Positions 41,901 through 50,658 of a stretch of 64,000 nucleotides of DNA are shown piece by piece (positions within the stretch are counted from its first letter, which is position 1; the number at the start of each line of letters is the position of its first letter). The DNA is from Aestuarierythrobacter sp037968495. GTDB taxonomy: Bacteria; Pseudomonadota; Alphaproteobacteria; Sphingomonadales; Sphingomonadaceae. The stretch lies in assembly GCA_037968495.1 (NCBI GenBank), contig JBBKVP010000047.1:41359-105358 (forward strand), written 5' to 3'. The position numbers and the translations under genes were made by a program. The notes beneath the pieces are model-generated. The model had not been told where the DNA came from. It did not search any database and worked only from the letters and a program-made list of their open reading frames with translations.

Positions 41901-44783
41901 CTAGCCCAACCGGACCAATGCCGCCTCGAGCCGTTCGCCTTCGGCGCTGTGGTGGGCGTGATCTGCCTTTGCCTTCTCCACCGCTTCGGGTTTTGCGCGT
42001 TCGACGAAATTGGCGTTACCTAGCCTGCCTTCGAGCGATTTTACTTCTTTGGTCGAAGCTTCGAGAGCTTTCTTGAGGCGAGCGCGTTCGGCATCGATAT
42101 CGACCACACCCTCGAGCAGAATGGCCAGCGTATCTTCGCCAACGCCGATCTGCATGGCAGCACCGGCAGGCGGCGCGCCGAAAGAAATCGAGGACAGGCG
42201 AGCAAGCCGTTCGAGCGATGCGGCGTTTCGTTCAACCGCTTCCTTCGCAAGGGCGCTAGGCGCTTCGCAATAGCCATCCAATTTAGCGCCGGGTGAAATG
42301 CCGAGCTCATTCTTCGCGGTCCGCAAGGCGCTGGTCAGGCCGATTAGCCATTCGACTTCGCGCTTGGCTTTGGCGTCGACACCGGCACCCGGCTCAGGCC
42401 ACTTTGCAGTGATCAGAGGATAGCTCGCGCGGTCACCCTGCTTGCTCCACAGCTCTTCGGTGATGAAGGGCATGAAGGGGTGCAGCATCACGAAAATTTG
42501 GTCGAGAACCCAGCCGGCAACGGCTTTTGTCTCATCGTCAATCGAACCCTTGATCAGCTCAAGATACCAGTCGCAGAAACGGTCCCATGTGAAATGGTAG
42601 ATCGTGTTTGCCGCTGCATCAAAACGCAGATCAGCCATCGCCTTGTCTAGCGCGGCCAAGGTTTCGGTGACTTCGCCGATGATCCATTTGTTGACCGCTG
42701 TGGTCGCTTTCGGCGCTTCCAGGGTGTTTGAGGCTCCGATGTCGTTGGACTGGCAGAAACGTGTTGCATTCCAGAGCTTTGTCGCGAAATTGCGATAGCC
42801 TTCGACGCGGTTGTCATCCATTTTGATGTCGCGGCCCTGGCTTTCCATTGCCGCCATAAAGAACCGCAAAGCATCCGCGCCATATTGGTCGATCAGCCCC
42901 AGCGGATCGACGACATTGCCCTTGGATTTGGACATTTTCGCACCGTCTGCTGCGCGCACCAGCCCGTGCAAATATAGCCGAGGCCACGGGTTTTGCCCCG
43001 TTAGATGCTGCCCCATCATCATCATCCGTGCATCCCAGAAAAACAGGATGTCGAAGCCGGAAACTAAAAGGTTATTGGGGTAGTGTTTCTGGAACAGCTC
43101 GGCGTCCTCGTCTGGCCACCCAATTGTTGCGAAGGGCCAGAGTGCTGAAGAAAACCATGTGTCGAGGACGTCTTCGTCGCGCCAAATGGGATAATGGATC
43201 GCCAAGTCGAGCTGATTCAGGAAGACCGCTTCGATTGCGGCTGCGCGACCATTAAAAACTCTGACTTCCAATTTGCTATTTGATTTTGAAAGCAGGGATA
43301 GGGCAGCTTCGGCCGCCTCGTCAGAGGCCGAGGCTACAAAGCAGTTATCGTTCTCAAGCGAGGCGTTCAATTGCTTCGGGGCATGAGGAACTTCGATCGC
43401 GATCGTGCCATCGGCGGCCAATTTCGGCCCATACCAAGCCGGAATCTGGTGTCCCCACCACAATTGCCGCGACACACACCAAGGCTGAATGTTTTCCATC
43501 CAGTTGAAGAAGGTCTTCTCCCAGCTTTTCGGGACGATCTCGACATCGCCATTGCGAACCGCTTCAATCGGGGCCTTCGCCAGCGTTTCGGCATCGACAT
43601 ACCATTGGTCGGTCAGCCACGGTTCGATCACCACGCCTCCGCGGTCGCCGAAAGGCGTTGCGATAGTGCGCGGCTCGCTGTCGTGCTCGATTTCTTCGCC
43701 GTCTTTGTTTTTGGCGATATGCGGGATCAGATATCCGCCTTCTTTCAGGCGCTGGACCACCAACTCGCGTGCGCCGTCTTGGCCGTCCCGCTTGAAGCGG
43801 TGAAGGCTGAGATATTCTGCAGGAATTAGCTCGTCCGATGTTTGGCAAACATTCGCCTCGCCATCGAGCATGTTGAGCATTTCACCCGCAGCGAAGCCTG
43901 CGCGTTTGCCGACATCGAAATCGTTGAAGTCGTGTCCCGGTGTGATCTTCACCGCGCCTGAGCCAAGCTCCGGATCGGCATGTTCATCCGCGACGATAAG
44001 CACACGGCGGCCGGTAATCGGCAGCACGACATGCTTGCCGACAACCGAAGCATAACGCTCGTCATCAGGATGCACAGCAACCGCCATATCAGCGAGCATC
44101 GTTTCAGGCCGCGTGGTTGCAACCTCGATATAATCGCGGCCATCGCCGAGCGTCACGCCGTCTTCCAGCGGATATTTGAAGTGCCAGAAACTGCCTTTCA
44201 AATCCTGCGTCTCGACCTCGAGATCGCTGATTGCGGTTTTGAGTTTCGGGTCCCAATTCACCAAACGTTTATCCCGGTAGATCAGGCCCTGTTCGTGCAG
44301 TTTCACGAAAACCTTCAGCACGGCATCGCTGAAATGCGAGTCCATAGTGAACTGTTCGCGGCTCCAGTCCATCGAACAGCCGAGGCGGCGTAGCTGGTTG
44401 GTGATCTCCCCGCCGCTTTCCTCTTTCCATTCCCAGACCTTAGCGATGAATTCTTCGCGCGAATAATTGGTGCGTTTATCCTGCTTCGCCTCCATCTGGC
44501 GTTCGACAACCATTTGCGTCGCGATGCCTGCATGGTCAGTGCCGACGACCCATAGGGCGTCCTTGCCGCGCAGACGTTCATAACGGATCACTATATCCTG
44601 CAGCGTGTTATCCAGCGCGTGGCCGATATGCAGACTGCCTGTCACGTTGGGCGGCGGGTTCACGATGGTGAACGGCTCCGCATCGGGGCGATTTGGACGA
44701 TAAAGCCCTTCTGCCTCCCAATGTTGGCGCCATTTTGCCTCGATAGAAGCGGGGTCGAAAGTCGTGTCTAGATTGCCTGTCAT
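41901..44783 (-). CDS. valS: valyl-tRNA synthetase
   Basis: The 960-residue class I aminoacyl-tRNA synthetase charges tRNA-Val. HIGH motif NVTGSLHIGHALDN near residue 36, a CP1 editing domain (TRPETMLADMAVAV), KMSKS motif AKMSKSKGNVVDP, and a C-terminal coiled coil (LKKALEASTKEVKSLEGRL). About 77 residues lie between AWYGP and RDEDVLDTWF, within the range I know from alphaproteobacterial ValS, and include a locally AT-richer patch around 43250-43295. ATG 44783 is taken; the frame is open to 44822. It is divergent from the Mla operon. Confidence 0.96.
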   Translation of the reverse strand: MTGNLDTTFDPASIEAKWRQHWEAEGLYRPNRPDAEPFTIVNPPPNVTGSLHIGHALDNTLQDIVIRYERLRGKDALWVVGTDHAGIATQMVVERQMEAKQDKRTNYSREEFIAKVWEWKEESGGEITNQLRRLGCSMDWSREQFTMDSHFSDAVLKVFVKLHEQGLIYRDKRLVNWDPKLKTAISDLEVETQDLKGSFWHFKYPLEDGVTLGDGRDYIEVATTRPETMLADMAVAVHPDDERYASVVGKHVVLPITGRRVLIVADEHADPELGSGAVKITPGHDFNDFDVGKRAGFAAGEMLNMLDGEANVCQTSDELIPAEYLSLHRFKRDGQDGARELVVQRLKEGGYLIPHIAKNKDGEEIEHDSEPRTIATPFGDRGGVVIEPWLTDQWYVDAETLAKAPIEAVRNGDVEIVPKSWEKTFFNWMENIQPWCVSRQLWWGHQIPAWYGPKLAADGTIAIEVPHAPKQLNASLENDNCFVASASDEAAEAALSLLSKSNSKLEVRVFNGRAAAIEAVFLNQLDLAIHYPIWRDEDVLDTWFSSALWPFATIGWPDEDAELFQKHYPNNLLVSGFDILFFWDARMMMMGQHLTGQNPWPRLYLHGLVRAADGAKMSKSKGNVVDPLGLIDQYGADALRFFMAAMESQGRDIKMDDNRVEGYRNFATKLWNATRFCQSNDIGASNTLEAPKATTAVNKWIIGEVTETLAALDKAMADLRFDAAANTIYHFTWDRFCDWYLELIKGSIDDETKAVAGWVLDQIFVMLHPFMPFITEELWSKQGDRASYPLITAKWPEPGAGVDAKAKREVEWLIGLTSALRTAKNELGISPGAKLDGYCEAPSALAKEAVERNAASLERLARLSSISFGAPPAGAAMQIGVGEDTLAILLEGVVDIDAERARLKKALEASTKEVKSLEGRLGNANFVERAKPEAVEKAKADHAHHSAEGERLEAALVRLG

Positions 44784-44898
44784 ATCGCCTGCGCCTTTGC
44801 CAGCGGGGCGGGGCGGGTGCAAGCATAGCCGTGCTGGAAAGGCTGCACTTCATCGGGAAGTGCTTGTCGCGCGCCCGATTTGCCCGCATAGAAAGCCT

Positions 44899-46023
44899 AT
44901 GCACGTTGGGGCAGAATATTCACTTGAGAACGGCGCCGACGGCGAAGCCGAATATGCAGAGCGGCTGGTTTTTTCGGGCTCCCTGCTGGTTTCCACTATC
45001 GGCGCAATCGATCAGGACGTCCGCACGTTGGACGGCCCGCTTTCGGCTATCGACCTGTCGGGCATTGATGAAATCGACACGGTCGGTGCGTGGACGGTGC
45101 TTAGCATCGCCCGCGAACATAATGCTGAAATTGTCGGAGCGAATGACCGCGCCTCGCGTCTGATTGAAGCTGTTGGCGGCGCTCAAAGCGAAGCGGCGTT
45201 GAGGTCCGACCGACCGCATATTTTTGAACGGGTGCCCTTGGTTGTTGGCAAGCAATTGTCTGGCTGGCTGTCGGGCCTTCTGAATTTCTTGAGCTTCCTG
45301 GGCAGTCTGATTGTCGCAATTGGCAAAGTTATCCGCCACCCGCGCAGGTTCCGGATGAAGGCGTTGGTCCGCCAAATGGAACTGGTTGGCGTGTCGTCAC
45401 TCGGCATTATCGGCCTGATGAGCTTTCTTATCGGGATCGTGATCTCGCAGCAGGGAGCGGTCCAGCTTGCGGCATTTGGTGCAGAGGCGCTGACCGTGAA
45501 CCTGACCGGGCGCATTTCTTTGCGAGAACTAGGCGTCTTGATGACTGCGATTATGGTTGCTGGCCGCTCCGGCTCAGCTTTCGCGGCACAAATCGGCACA
45601 ATGAAGCTGACCGAAGAAGTCGATGCGATGCGGACGATCGGCATTTCTCCGATGGAGGCACTGGTGCTGCCGCGCGTATTGGCCGCCACATTCATGATGC
45701 CGCTGCTCGGCGCCTATGCGGCTGGAATGGCCATTATCGGCGGCGCGTTTATCGCTGATTTGTCACTTGGCATTCCGTTCCTGACATTCTTGGTCAGAAT
45801 TCAAGAAGTCGTCCCAACCTACGATTTGTGGGTCGGATTGCTCAAAGCGCCGGTGTTCGGCCTGATCATCGGCCTTGCCGGCTGCTATCAGGGCATGCAG
45901 GTTAAGGATAACTCCGAGCAAGTCGGCAAGCGGACGACCGCCGCCGTGGTTCAGGCGATCTTTATGGTCATCGTGCTCGACGCATTCTTTGCGGTCTTCT
46001 TTACGGAACTGGGCTGGGCATGA
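44899..46023 (+). CDS. mlaE: MlaE-family lipid ABC transporter permease with N-terminal STAS-like domain
   Basis: The 374-residue permease has an extra N-terminal STAS-like domain (about residues 15-95; IDLSGIDEIDTVGAWTVLSIARE), so it is a MlaB-MlaE-type fusion. The permease part has LVRQMELVGVSSLGIIGLM, the conserved GRSGSAFAAQIGTMK(L)TEEVDAM and YQGMQVKDNSEQVGKRTT. It moves phospholipids between membranes together with MlaF and MlaD. The ATG overlaps nothing upstream; the stop overlaps mlaF by 4 bp. Product symbols are assigned by family. Confidence 0.9.
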   Translation: MHVGAEYSLENGADGEAEYAERLVFSGSLLVSTIGAIDQDVRTLDGPLSAIDLSGIDEIDTVGAWTVLSIAREHNAEIVGANDRASRLIEAVGGAQSEAALRSDRPHIFERVPLVVGKQLSGWLSGLLNFLSFLGSLIVAIGKVIRHPRRFRMKALVRQMELVGVSSLGIIGLMSFLIGIVISQQGAVQLAAFGAEALTVNLTGRISLRELGVLMTAIMVAGRSGSAFAAQIGTMKLTEEVDAMRTIGISPMEALVLPRVLAATFMMPLLGAYAAGMAIIGGAFIADLSLGIPFLTFLVRIQEVVPTYDLWVGLLKAPVFGLIIGLAGCYQGMQVKDNSEQVGKRTTAAVVQAIFMVIVLDAFFAVFFTELGWA

Positions 46024-46913
46024 GCGATCGCAAGGCCAGAAACGTTCACCAGGAACCGCGTTTTCGCGGGAATTTCCCGATTGTCGTCAGCGGGCTTACC
46101 AATCGGTTTGGCACGCAAACCGTGCATGAAAATTTGTCACTGGAGGTTCGGCGCGGCGAAATTCTCGGCGTCGTCGGCGGTTCGGGAACGGGTAAATCCG
46201 TGCTCATGCGTTCGATAATCGGCCTTCAACACCCAAGCGAGGGTGATATCGAAGTGCTTGGAAAGTCGATGACAGGCTCGGCGCCGGATAAAGAAATCGG
46301 TGTGCGCAGCAAGTGGGGCGTGTTGTTTCAGGGCGGGGCGCTTTTCTCGACACTAACCGTCGGCGAAAATGTCGAAGTTCCGCTGAAGCAGTTCTATCCC
46401 GACATTGAAGATGATCTTAGGCATGAAATCGCCAAATATAAGGTCATAATGTCCGGCTTGCCGAAGGAAGCGACGAACAAATTCCCTTCCGAACTTTCGG
46501 GCGGAATGAAGAAGCGCGCCGGCCTGGCCCGCGCATTGGCGCTTGATCCTGAACTGTTGTTTTTGGACGAACCAACCGCTGGCCTGGACCCGGTTGGCGC
46601 TGCAAAATTCGACCGGCTGACGAAAGAACTACAGGAAACGCTGGGGCTGACCGTCTTCTTGATCACGCACGATCTCGATACGCTTTATGAGATTTGTGAC
46701 CGGGTGGCGGTGTTGGCCGACAGGCAAGTGATTGCCGTGGGCACGATCCCCGAACTTCTCGCGCTTGATCACCCGTGGATTCAGGAATATTTCAACGGTC
46801 CGCGCGGTCGGGCCGCCAAGGCCAGTCAGGACCGCGACGAGGTTCGCCAGGATGGCATTCGCAAGGCCGAAGCAGGCAAGGCAATGGACAAGTCACCCAA
46901 GGCAGGGGCATAG
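46020..46913 (+). CDS. mlaF: MlaF-family ABC transporter ATPase
   Basis: The 297-residue ATPase of the Mla-type importer/exporter: Walker A GGSGTGKSVLMRSI, Q-loop LFQGGALFS, signature LSGGMKKRAGLARAL, Walker B LLFLDEPTAGLDPVG, and the His switch LITHDL. The C-terminal basic tail (RAAKASQDRDEVRQDG) extends beyond typical MlaF. It overlaps mlaE by 4 bp and lies 8 bp before mlaD. Confidence 0.93.
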   Translation: MSDRKARNVHQEPRFRGNFPIVVSGLTNRFGTQTVHENLSLEVRRGEILGVVGGSGTGKSVLMRSIIGLQHPSEGDIEVLGKSMTGSAPDKEIGVRSKWGVLFQGGALFSTLTVGENVEVPLKQFYPDIEDDLRHEIAKYKVIMSGLPKEATNKFPSELSGGMKKRAGLARALALDPELLFLDEPTAGLDPVGAAKFDRLTKELQETLGLTVFLITHDLDTLYEICDRVAVLADRQVIAVGTIPELLALDHPWIQEYFNGPRGRAAKASQDRDEVRQDGIRKAEAGKAMDKSPKAGA

Positions 46914-46921
46914 GAAGCAGC

Positions 46922-47881
46922 ATGGAAACGCGCGCAAATTTCGTCTGGGTCGGGGCAGTTACCTTGTTGCTGCTCGCGGCACTGGCTGCCTTCATCATCT
47001 GGATCGCCAAATTGAACGAGGGCAATCAGAACGAATATGACGTCTATTTCAAGCAATCGGTTGAAGGGCTGGCGACGGGATCGCAGGTTACCTTCGCCGG
47101 GGTGCCAGCTGGGCAAGTAACCGAAATCGTTCTGTGGCCGACCGATCCTGATTTCGTGCGTGTTCGCCTTAAAATCAGTGAAGATATTCCTATCCTTCAG
47201 GGCACGACGGCGACCATTCAGGGCAGCTTTACGGGTGTATCGACCATACTTCTCGACGGTGCGGTAAAAGGTGCGCCGCCAATTACATGCGGCGGCGGCA
47301 ATATCAAAAACACCTGTCCTGATGGCAAACCTGTTATCAACACTAAGCCTGGCGGCTTTGGTGAAATCCTCGCCAACGCGCCGCTGCTGCTGGAGCGATT
47401 GGCAACTCTGACAGAGCGGATGGCCATGGTGCTTTCCGACGACAATCAGAACTCGATTGCAGGCATACTGCGCAATACTGATGCGATGAGCGCCAATCTG
47501 GCGCAGGCAACGCCTCAAGTTGAAGCTACTCTGGCAGAATTGCAGATCACGCTGCGGGAATCGTCAGAAGCACTAGATGCATTTGAAAAAGTGATGGGGT
47601 CTACAGATCAGCTAATCAACAAAGAGGGCGCGTCGCTGGCAGATGAATTGCGGCTCACACTCAACAGCGCAAAAGGGGCCGCCACAGCCCTAGAAACCAC
47701 CCTGACCGATGTTCGCCCGGCGACCCAGAAGCTTACCGAAAGCACCCTACCAGCCGCCGAAGCGACGCTGCGCGACCTTCGCGCAACTAGCAGGGCGCTG
47801 CGGAGCGTTACCGAAAATCTTGAATCCGAAGGCGCTGGCGCGCTGCTCGGCGGTCAGAAACTGCCGGATTACGAACCATGA
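46922..47881 (+). CDS. mlaD: MlaD-family MCE-domain protein
   Basis: The 319-residue inner-membrane-anchored protein has one N-terminal transmembrane helix (about 8-30) and an MCE domain (YDVYFKQSVEGLATGSQVTFAGVPAGQVTEI). A long helical C-terminal region (about 155-315) fits the coiled-coil needle of larger MCE proteins. It binds lipids in the periplasm for the Mla/Mce complex. The ATG at 46922 has AGGAAGCAGC upstream and is preferred to the longer frame. The stop overlaps the lipoprotein gene region. Confidence 0.92.
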   Translation: METRANFVWVGAVTLLLLAALAAFIIWIAKLNEGNQNEYDVYFKQSVEGLATGSQVTFAGVPAGQVTEIVLWPTDPDFVRVRLKISEDIPILQGTTATIQGSFTGVSTILLDGAVKGAPPITCGGGNIKNTCPDGKPVINTKPGGFGEILANAPLLLERLATLTERMAMVLSDDNQNSIAGILRNTDAMSANLAQATPQVEATLAELQITLRESSEALDAFEKVMGSTDQLINKEGASLADELRLTLNSAKGAATALETTLTDVRPATQKLTESTLPAAEATLRDLRATSRALRSVTENLESEGAGALLGGQKLPDYEP

Positions 47882-47889
47882 GGGCCGCA

Positions 47890-48489
47890 ATGAACAAACA
47901 GCTCCTATCGCGCATTTCTGCTTTCGCTTTGCTGGCGGCACTGGGGGGCTGCGTAAGTATTAGCCCCGGCGGCAGCGAGATGCCCGAGAGCCTGATGACG
48001 CTAACCCCGACATCCACATCAGCAGCGGGATCGATTTCGAGCGGAAACTTGGCAAATGCCATTGCAGTGATCGAGCCCGAGGCACCGCAGCGGCTGAATG
48101 TCACGCGGGTGCCTGTGCAAGTGAATGATGCGCAAGTTGCTTATCTGCAAAACGCTATCTGGGTGGAAAAGCCCGCGCGGCTGTTCCGCCGTTTGCTAGC
48201 CGAGACGATCTCTGCCCGCAGCGACCGCTTGGTGATTGACGGTGCTGACCCTGACCTGTCCGCTCAAACGCGGCTGTACGGCACTTTGCTCGACATGGGT
48301 TATGATGTCCGCACGAGTTCGGTTGTTATCCGCTACGATGCAATCCGCGAGTTTACCAACGGGGATATCCAGACGCGGCGCTTTGAGAGCGTGGTGCCGG
48401 GTGTGACTGCGGATGCGGCTTCGGTCGGACCGGCGCTCAATCAGGCTGCCAACGATGTTGCGGCGCAGGTTGCTGACTGGATCGGCTGA
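47890..48489 (+). CDS. ABC-type transport auxiliary lipoprotein (PqiC-like)
   Basis: The 199-residue outer-membrane-type lipoprotein has a signal ending in the lipobox LGGC and a PqiC/ABC-auxiliary domain (LNVTRVPVQVNDAQVAYLQNAIW, ARLFRRLLAETI). In comparable MCE operons this lipoprotein completes the bridge to the outer membrane. ATG 47890 follows GAGGG at suitable spacing. An earlier ATG at 47878 overlaps the mlaD stop (ATGA) and is an alternative. The stop meets the convergent ATP12 stop directly. Confidence 0.85.
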   Translation: MNKQLLSRISAFALLAALGGCVSISPGGSEMPESLMTLTPTSTSAAGSISSGNLANAIAVIEPEAPQRLNVTRVPVQVNDAQVAYLQNAIWVEKPARLFRRLLAETISARSDRLVIDGADPDLSAQTRLYGTLLDMGYDVRTSSVVIRYDAIREFTNGDIQTRRFESVVPGVTADAASVGPALNQAANDVAAQVADWIG

Positions 48490-49182
48490 TTAGCGCGAAA
48501 GCGCTGCAAACCTGATCGCATCTTTGAAATTGCCAAGCCTACTGGCGCGCAATTCTTCAGCAGAGGCTTCCCAGCCCCATTGTTCAGCCTGCCAATCCTC
48601 TTCCAGATTGGCGAGCGTCCATAATTCTTCTGCATCCGCACCATCTTCGAGCGCGGCCAGCCCGACGCACAGCGATGCAGCCAATGATGCCGCGACGGTG
48701 AGCGCAGACAGAGCAAAATCATCCATTTGCGATAGTTCTGCGCGCAGCTTGTCTAGCGTCTCGGCCAGCTGCTGCCGGTGCATGATACCGCTAGTACGTT
48801 CGAGTTCGATGGCGCGGCTCGCCTCGATCCGGCCAATGAGCGGTTCCCAGCAGTCAATCTGCCTGCGGTAGAGCGCATCGTCGGGATCGGCGCGGTAACA
48901 CAGCGTGTCAGTTTCTGCGAAAGCGAGCAGTTTAGTGATCGCCAACTCGCGGTCAGGTGCAACAATATCGATTGCGTGATCGGCGGCATCGCGCAAGACC
49001 AACGTCTTCGCATCCAGCTCTTCGCCTTGCACCGACCACTCTTCGGCCATCGCGTCAGCAAGCACTTTTGAAGTGACAATCTGCGGCAAGCCAGCGGCTG
49101 TCTTGACGCCGCGGCCATCGAGCATGACCTGCCAGCCGCCATCCACCTGACCGGAAGAGACGGTCTTATAGAAACGCTTCAT
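48490..49182 (-). CDS. ATP12-family F1-ATPase assembly chaperone
   Basis: The 230-residue protein has the ATP12 signatures MKRFYK, DGGWQVMLDGRGVKTAAG in the N-terminal third, ETDTLCYRADPD and a helical C-terminal domain. ATP12 helps assemble the F1 alpha subunit; bacterial homologues are mostly alphaproteobacterial. The start overlaps the preceding small membrane protein gene by 4 bp. Confidence 0.92.
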   Translation of the reverse strand: MKRFYKTVSSGQVDGGWQVMLDGRGVKTAAGLPQIVTSKVLADAMAEEWSVQGEELDAKTLVLRDAADHAIDIVAPDRELAITKLLAFAETDTLCYRADPDDALYRRQIDCWEPLIGRIEASRAIELERTSGIMHRQQLAETLDKLRAELSQMDDFALSALTVAASLAASLCVGLAALEDGADAEELWTLANLEEDWQAEQWGWEASAEELRASRLGNFKDAIRFAALSR

Positions 49183-49388
49183 TCGGGCGGGCTCCGCCAG
49201 CGCTTAGCCAGCATGCGGGGCACAATCAGAAATACGATCACTCCGGCGATTAGCAGCGCATAGGCAAGCGCGGGCCCCATATCGGCTTTACCGGCGATGC
49301 CGATCATACCATATGCCGCCAGAATAGCCCCGCCGAGCCTCGTCAGATGCATGATGAAATAGCGTTTACGGGCGGTGTCTTCGTTCAA
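49179..49388 (-). CDS. small two-helix membrane protein
   Basis: The 69-residue protein has two predicted transmembrane helices (about 14-33 and 38-59) and a basic C-terminus (RMLAKRWRSPPE). It overlaps the HAD gene upstream and the ATP12 gene downstream by 4 bp each, so all three are translationally coupled. I recognise no family. A role in F1Fo assembly would fit the ATP12 neighbour but is only inferred. Confidence 0.75.
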   Translation of the reverse strand: MNEDTARKRYFIMHLTRLGGAILAAYGMIGIAGKADMGPALAYALLIAGVIVFLIVPRMLAKRWRSPPE

Positions 49389-50059
49389 TTCACGGTCTCC
49401 ACAAGACTTGTGAGCTGCTGCACTATCTCATCCGCCGTATCGACCACGCATTGCGCGCCTGCGTCGAGCAGCTCCTCGGGCAAGTGATAGCCCCATGACA
49501 CGCCGATAGACCTGATATGGGCCGCTTGCCCCGCCATAATGTCGAAGCTGGTGTCGCCGATCATCACGCTATTGGCAGGTTCTGCCAGCGTGTCGGCCAT
49601 TGCCTGATGCAGCATATCGGGATGCGGTTTTGACGGATGACGGTCGGCTGTCTGCAAGCTTGAAAACAGGTCAATCACCCCGTGTTCGGTCAAACAGCTG
49701 GTCAGTCCGCGATCCGATTTCCCGGTCGCGACGGCCAGTGCCCAGCCATCCGCATGGAGATCGCGCAGAACTTGCTCGACCCCCTCGAACAAGGGTTCGT
49801 GGAGGCGGCCCTCCATGCGGCTGTTGCGGAAGGATTGCTTGTAAGCATCAACGATGGCTTCCTGCATTTCTGCGCTGGTTTGCGGTGCAAGATGGCGGAC
49901 CGCTTGCGGCAGGCTCAGGCCAACAATCCGGCGGATATCGGCGCGCGGAGGCGCTTCTTCGCTCACCTCTGCAAAGGCTTCTTCCATGGCCTCGCACACG
50001 GCGGCCTGTCCATCCACAAGCGTGCCGTCGCAATCGAATATGGCGAGCCTGACTGTCAT
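49385..50059 (-). CDS. HAD-superfamily hydrolase (phosphoglycolate phosphatase-like)
   Basis: The 224-residue HAD hydrolase has motif I FDCDGTLVDG, motif II VATGKSD, motif III Lys in SKPHPD and motif IV IGDTSFD. The cap domain size resembles Gph/PGP-type phosphatases, but the substrate is unknown. It is coupled to both neighbours by 4-bp overlaps. Confidence 0.85.
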   Translation of the reverse strand: MTVRLAIFDCDGTLVDGQAAVCEAMEEAFAEVSEEAPPRADIRRIVGLSLPQAVRHLAPQTSAEMQEAIVDAYKQSFRNSRMEGRLHEPLFEGVEQVLRDLHADGWALAVATGKSDRGLTSCLTEHGVIDLFSSLQTADRHPSKPHPDMLHQAMADTLAEPANSVMIGDTSFDIMAGQAAHIRSIGVSWGYHLPEELLDAGAQCVVDTADEIVQQLTSLVETVN

Positions 50060-50658
50060 GGCACCAATGTCCGCATCAGTTGCGCAATTCCGGGACTGCC
50101 TGACGCTTCAAGGCCGTTGATCACATTTGCACGGTCTTTTGGCGACTGCTTCTGGTTTAGCTTGAAGGTTGGTCGCCAAGCCTGAATTTCCAGCTCGAAA
50201 CCGATTATCGCAGACAGCATTTTGCGGAATACAGCATCATCCATTTTTTCGCGAGTCCACGGCGTGCCGCCCTCAACACGGGCCTCTTGCCTTGCCGAGA
50301 GCGTATCGAGCAGTGCGATCAAACCTTCCTGATCTATCCTTCGGACCCGCCCTTCAAGCTCCAGAGCCACGTAATTCCATGTCGGCACCTGCCCCTTGTC
50401 ATCATACCACCGCGGACTAACATACCCGTCCGGCCCGTTGATTGTGACCAAGGCGGTCTCGCCCATAAGATGCTTGGCCAGCGCATTGCCGCGCGCAATG
50501 TGGAATTGCACTGCGCCATCACCGGTCGAAAGGATCGGAGTGTGCGCCACTCGCGGCCCGTCGGGGGTGGCCGCAAACACCATTCCGAAGCCCACTTCGT
50601 CCAGCAGCGCCTCATGAAGGGCGCGGTCGTCCAACCGGTAAGCGGGATTGGGATGCAC
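50056..50658 (-). CDS. PaiB-like FMN-binding protein
   Basis: The 200-residue split-barrel protein has the PaiB signature: MHPNPAYR, THIPIL-like AHTPILS, GPDGYVSPRWY and VPTWNYVALELEG. FMN-binding split-barrel proteins of this group are annotated as negative transcriptional regulators (after Bacillus PaiB), but many lack a DNA-binding motif, as here. GTG start, with the G shared with the TAG stop of the upstream gene (1-bp overlap). Confidence 0.85.
   Translation of the reverse strand: MHPNPAYRLDDRALHEALLDEVGFGMVFAATPDGPRVAHTPILSTGDGAVQFHIARGNALAKHLMGETALVTINGPDGYVSPRWYDDKGQVPTWNYVALELEGRVRRIDQEGLIALLDTLSARQEARVEGGTPWTREKMDDAVFRKMLSAIIGFELEIQAWRPTFKLNQKQSPKDRANVINGLEASGSPGIAQLMRTLVP

Noticed and set aside
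43190..43420. Long segment in ValS between AWYGP and RDEDVLDTWF, with an AT-richer patch
   Set aside because: Alphaproteobacterial ValS commonly carries 55-65 residues here, so the ~77 seen are not a clear insertion.
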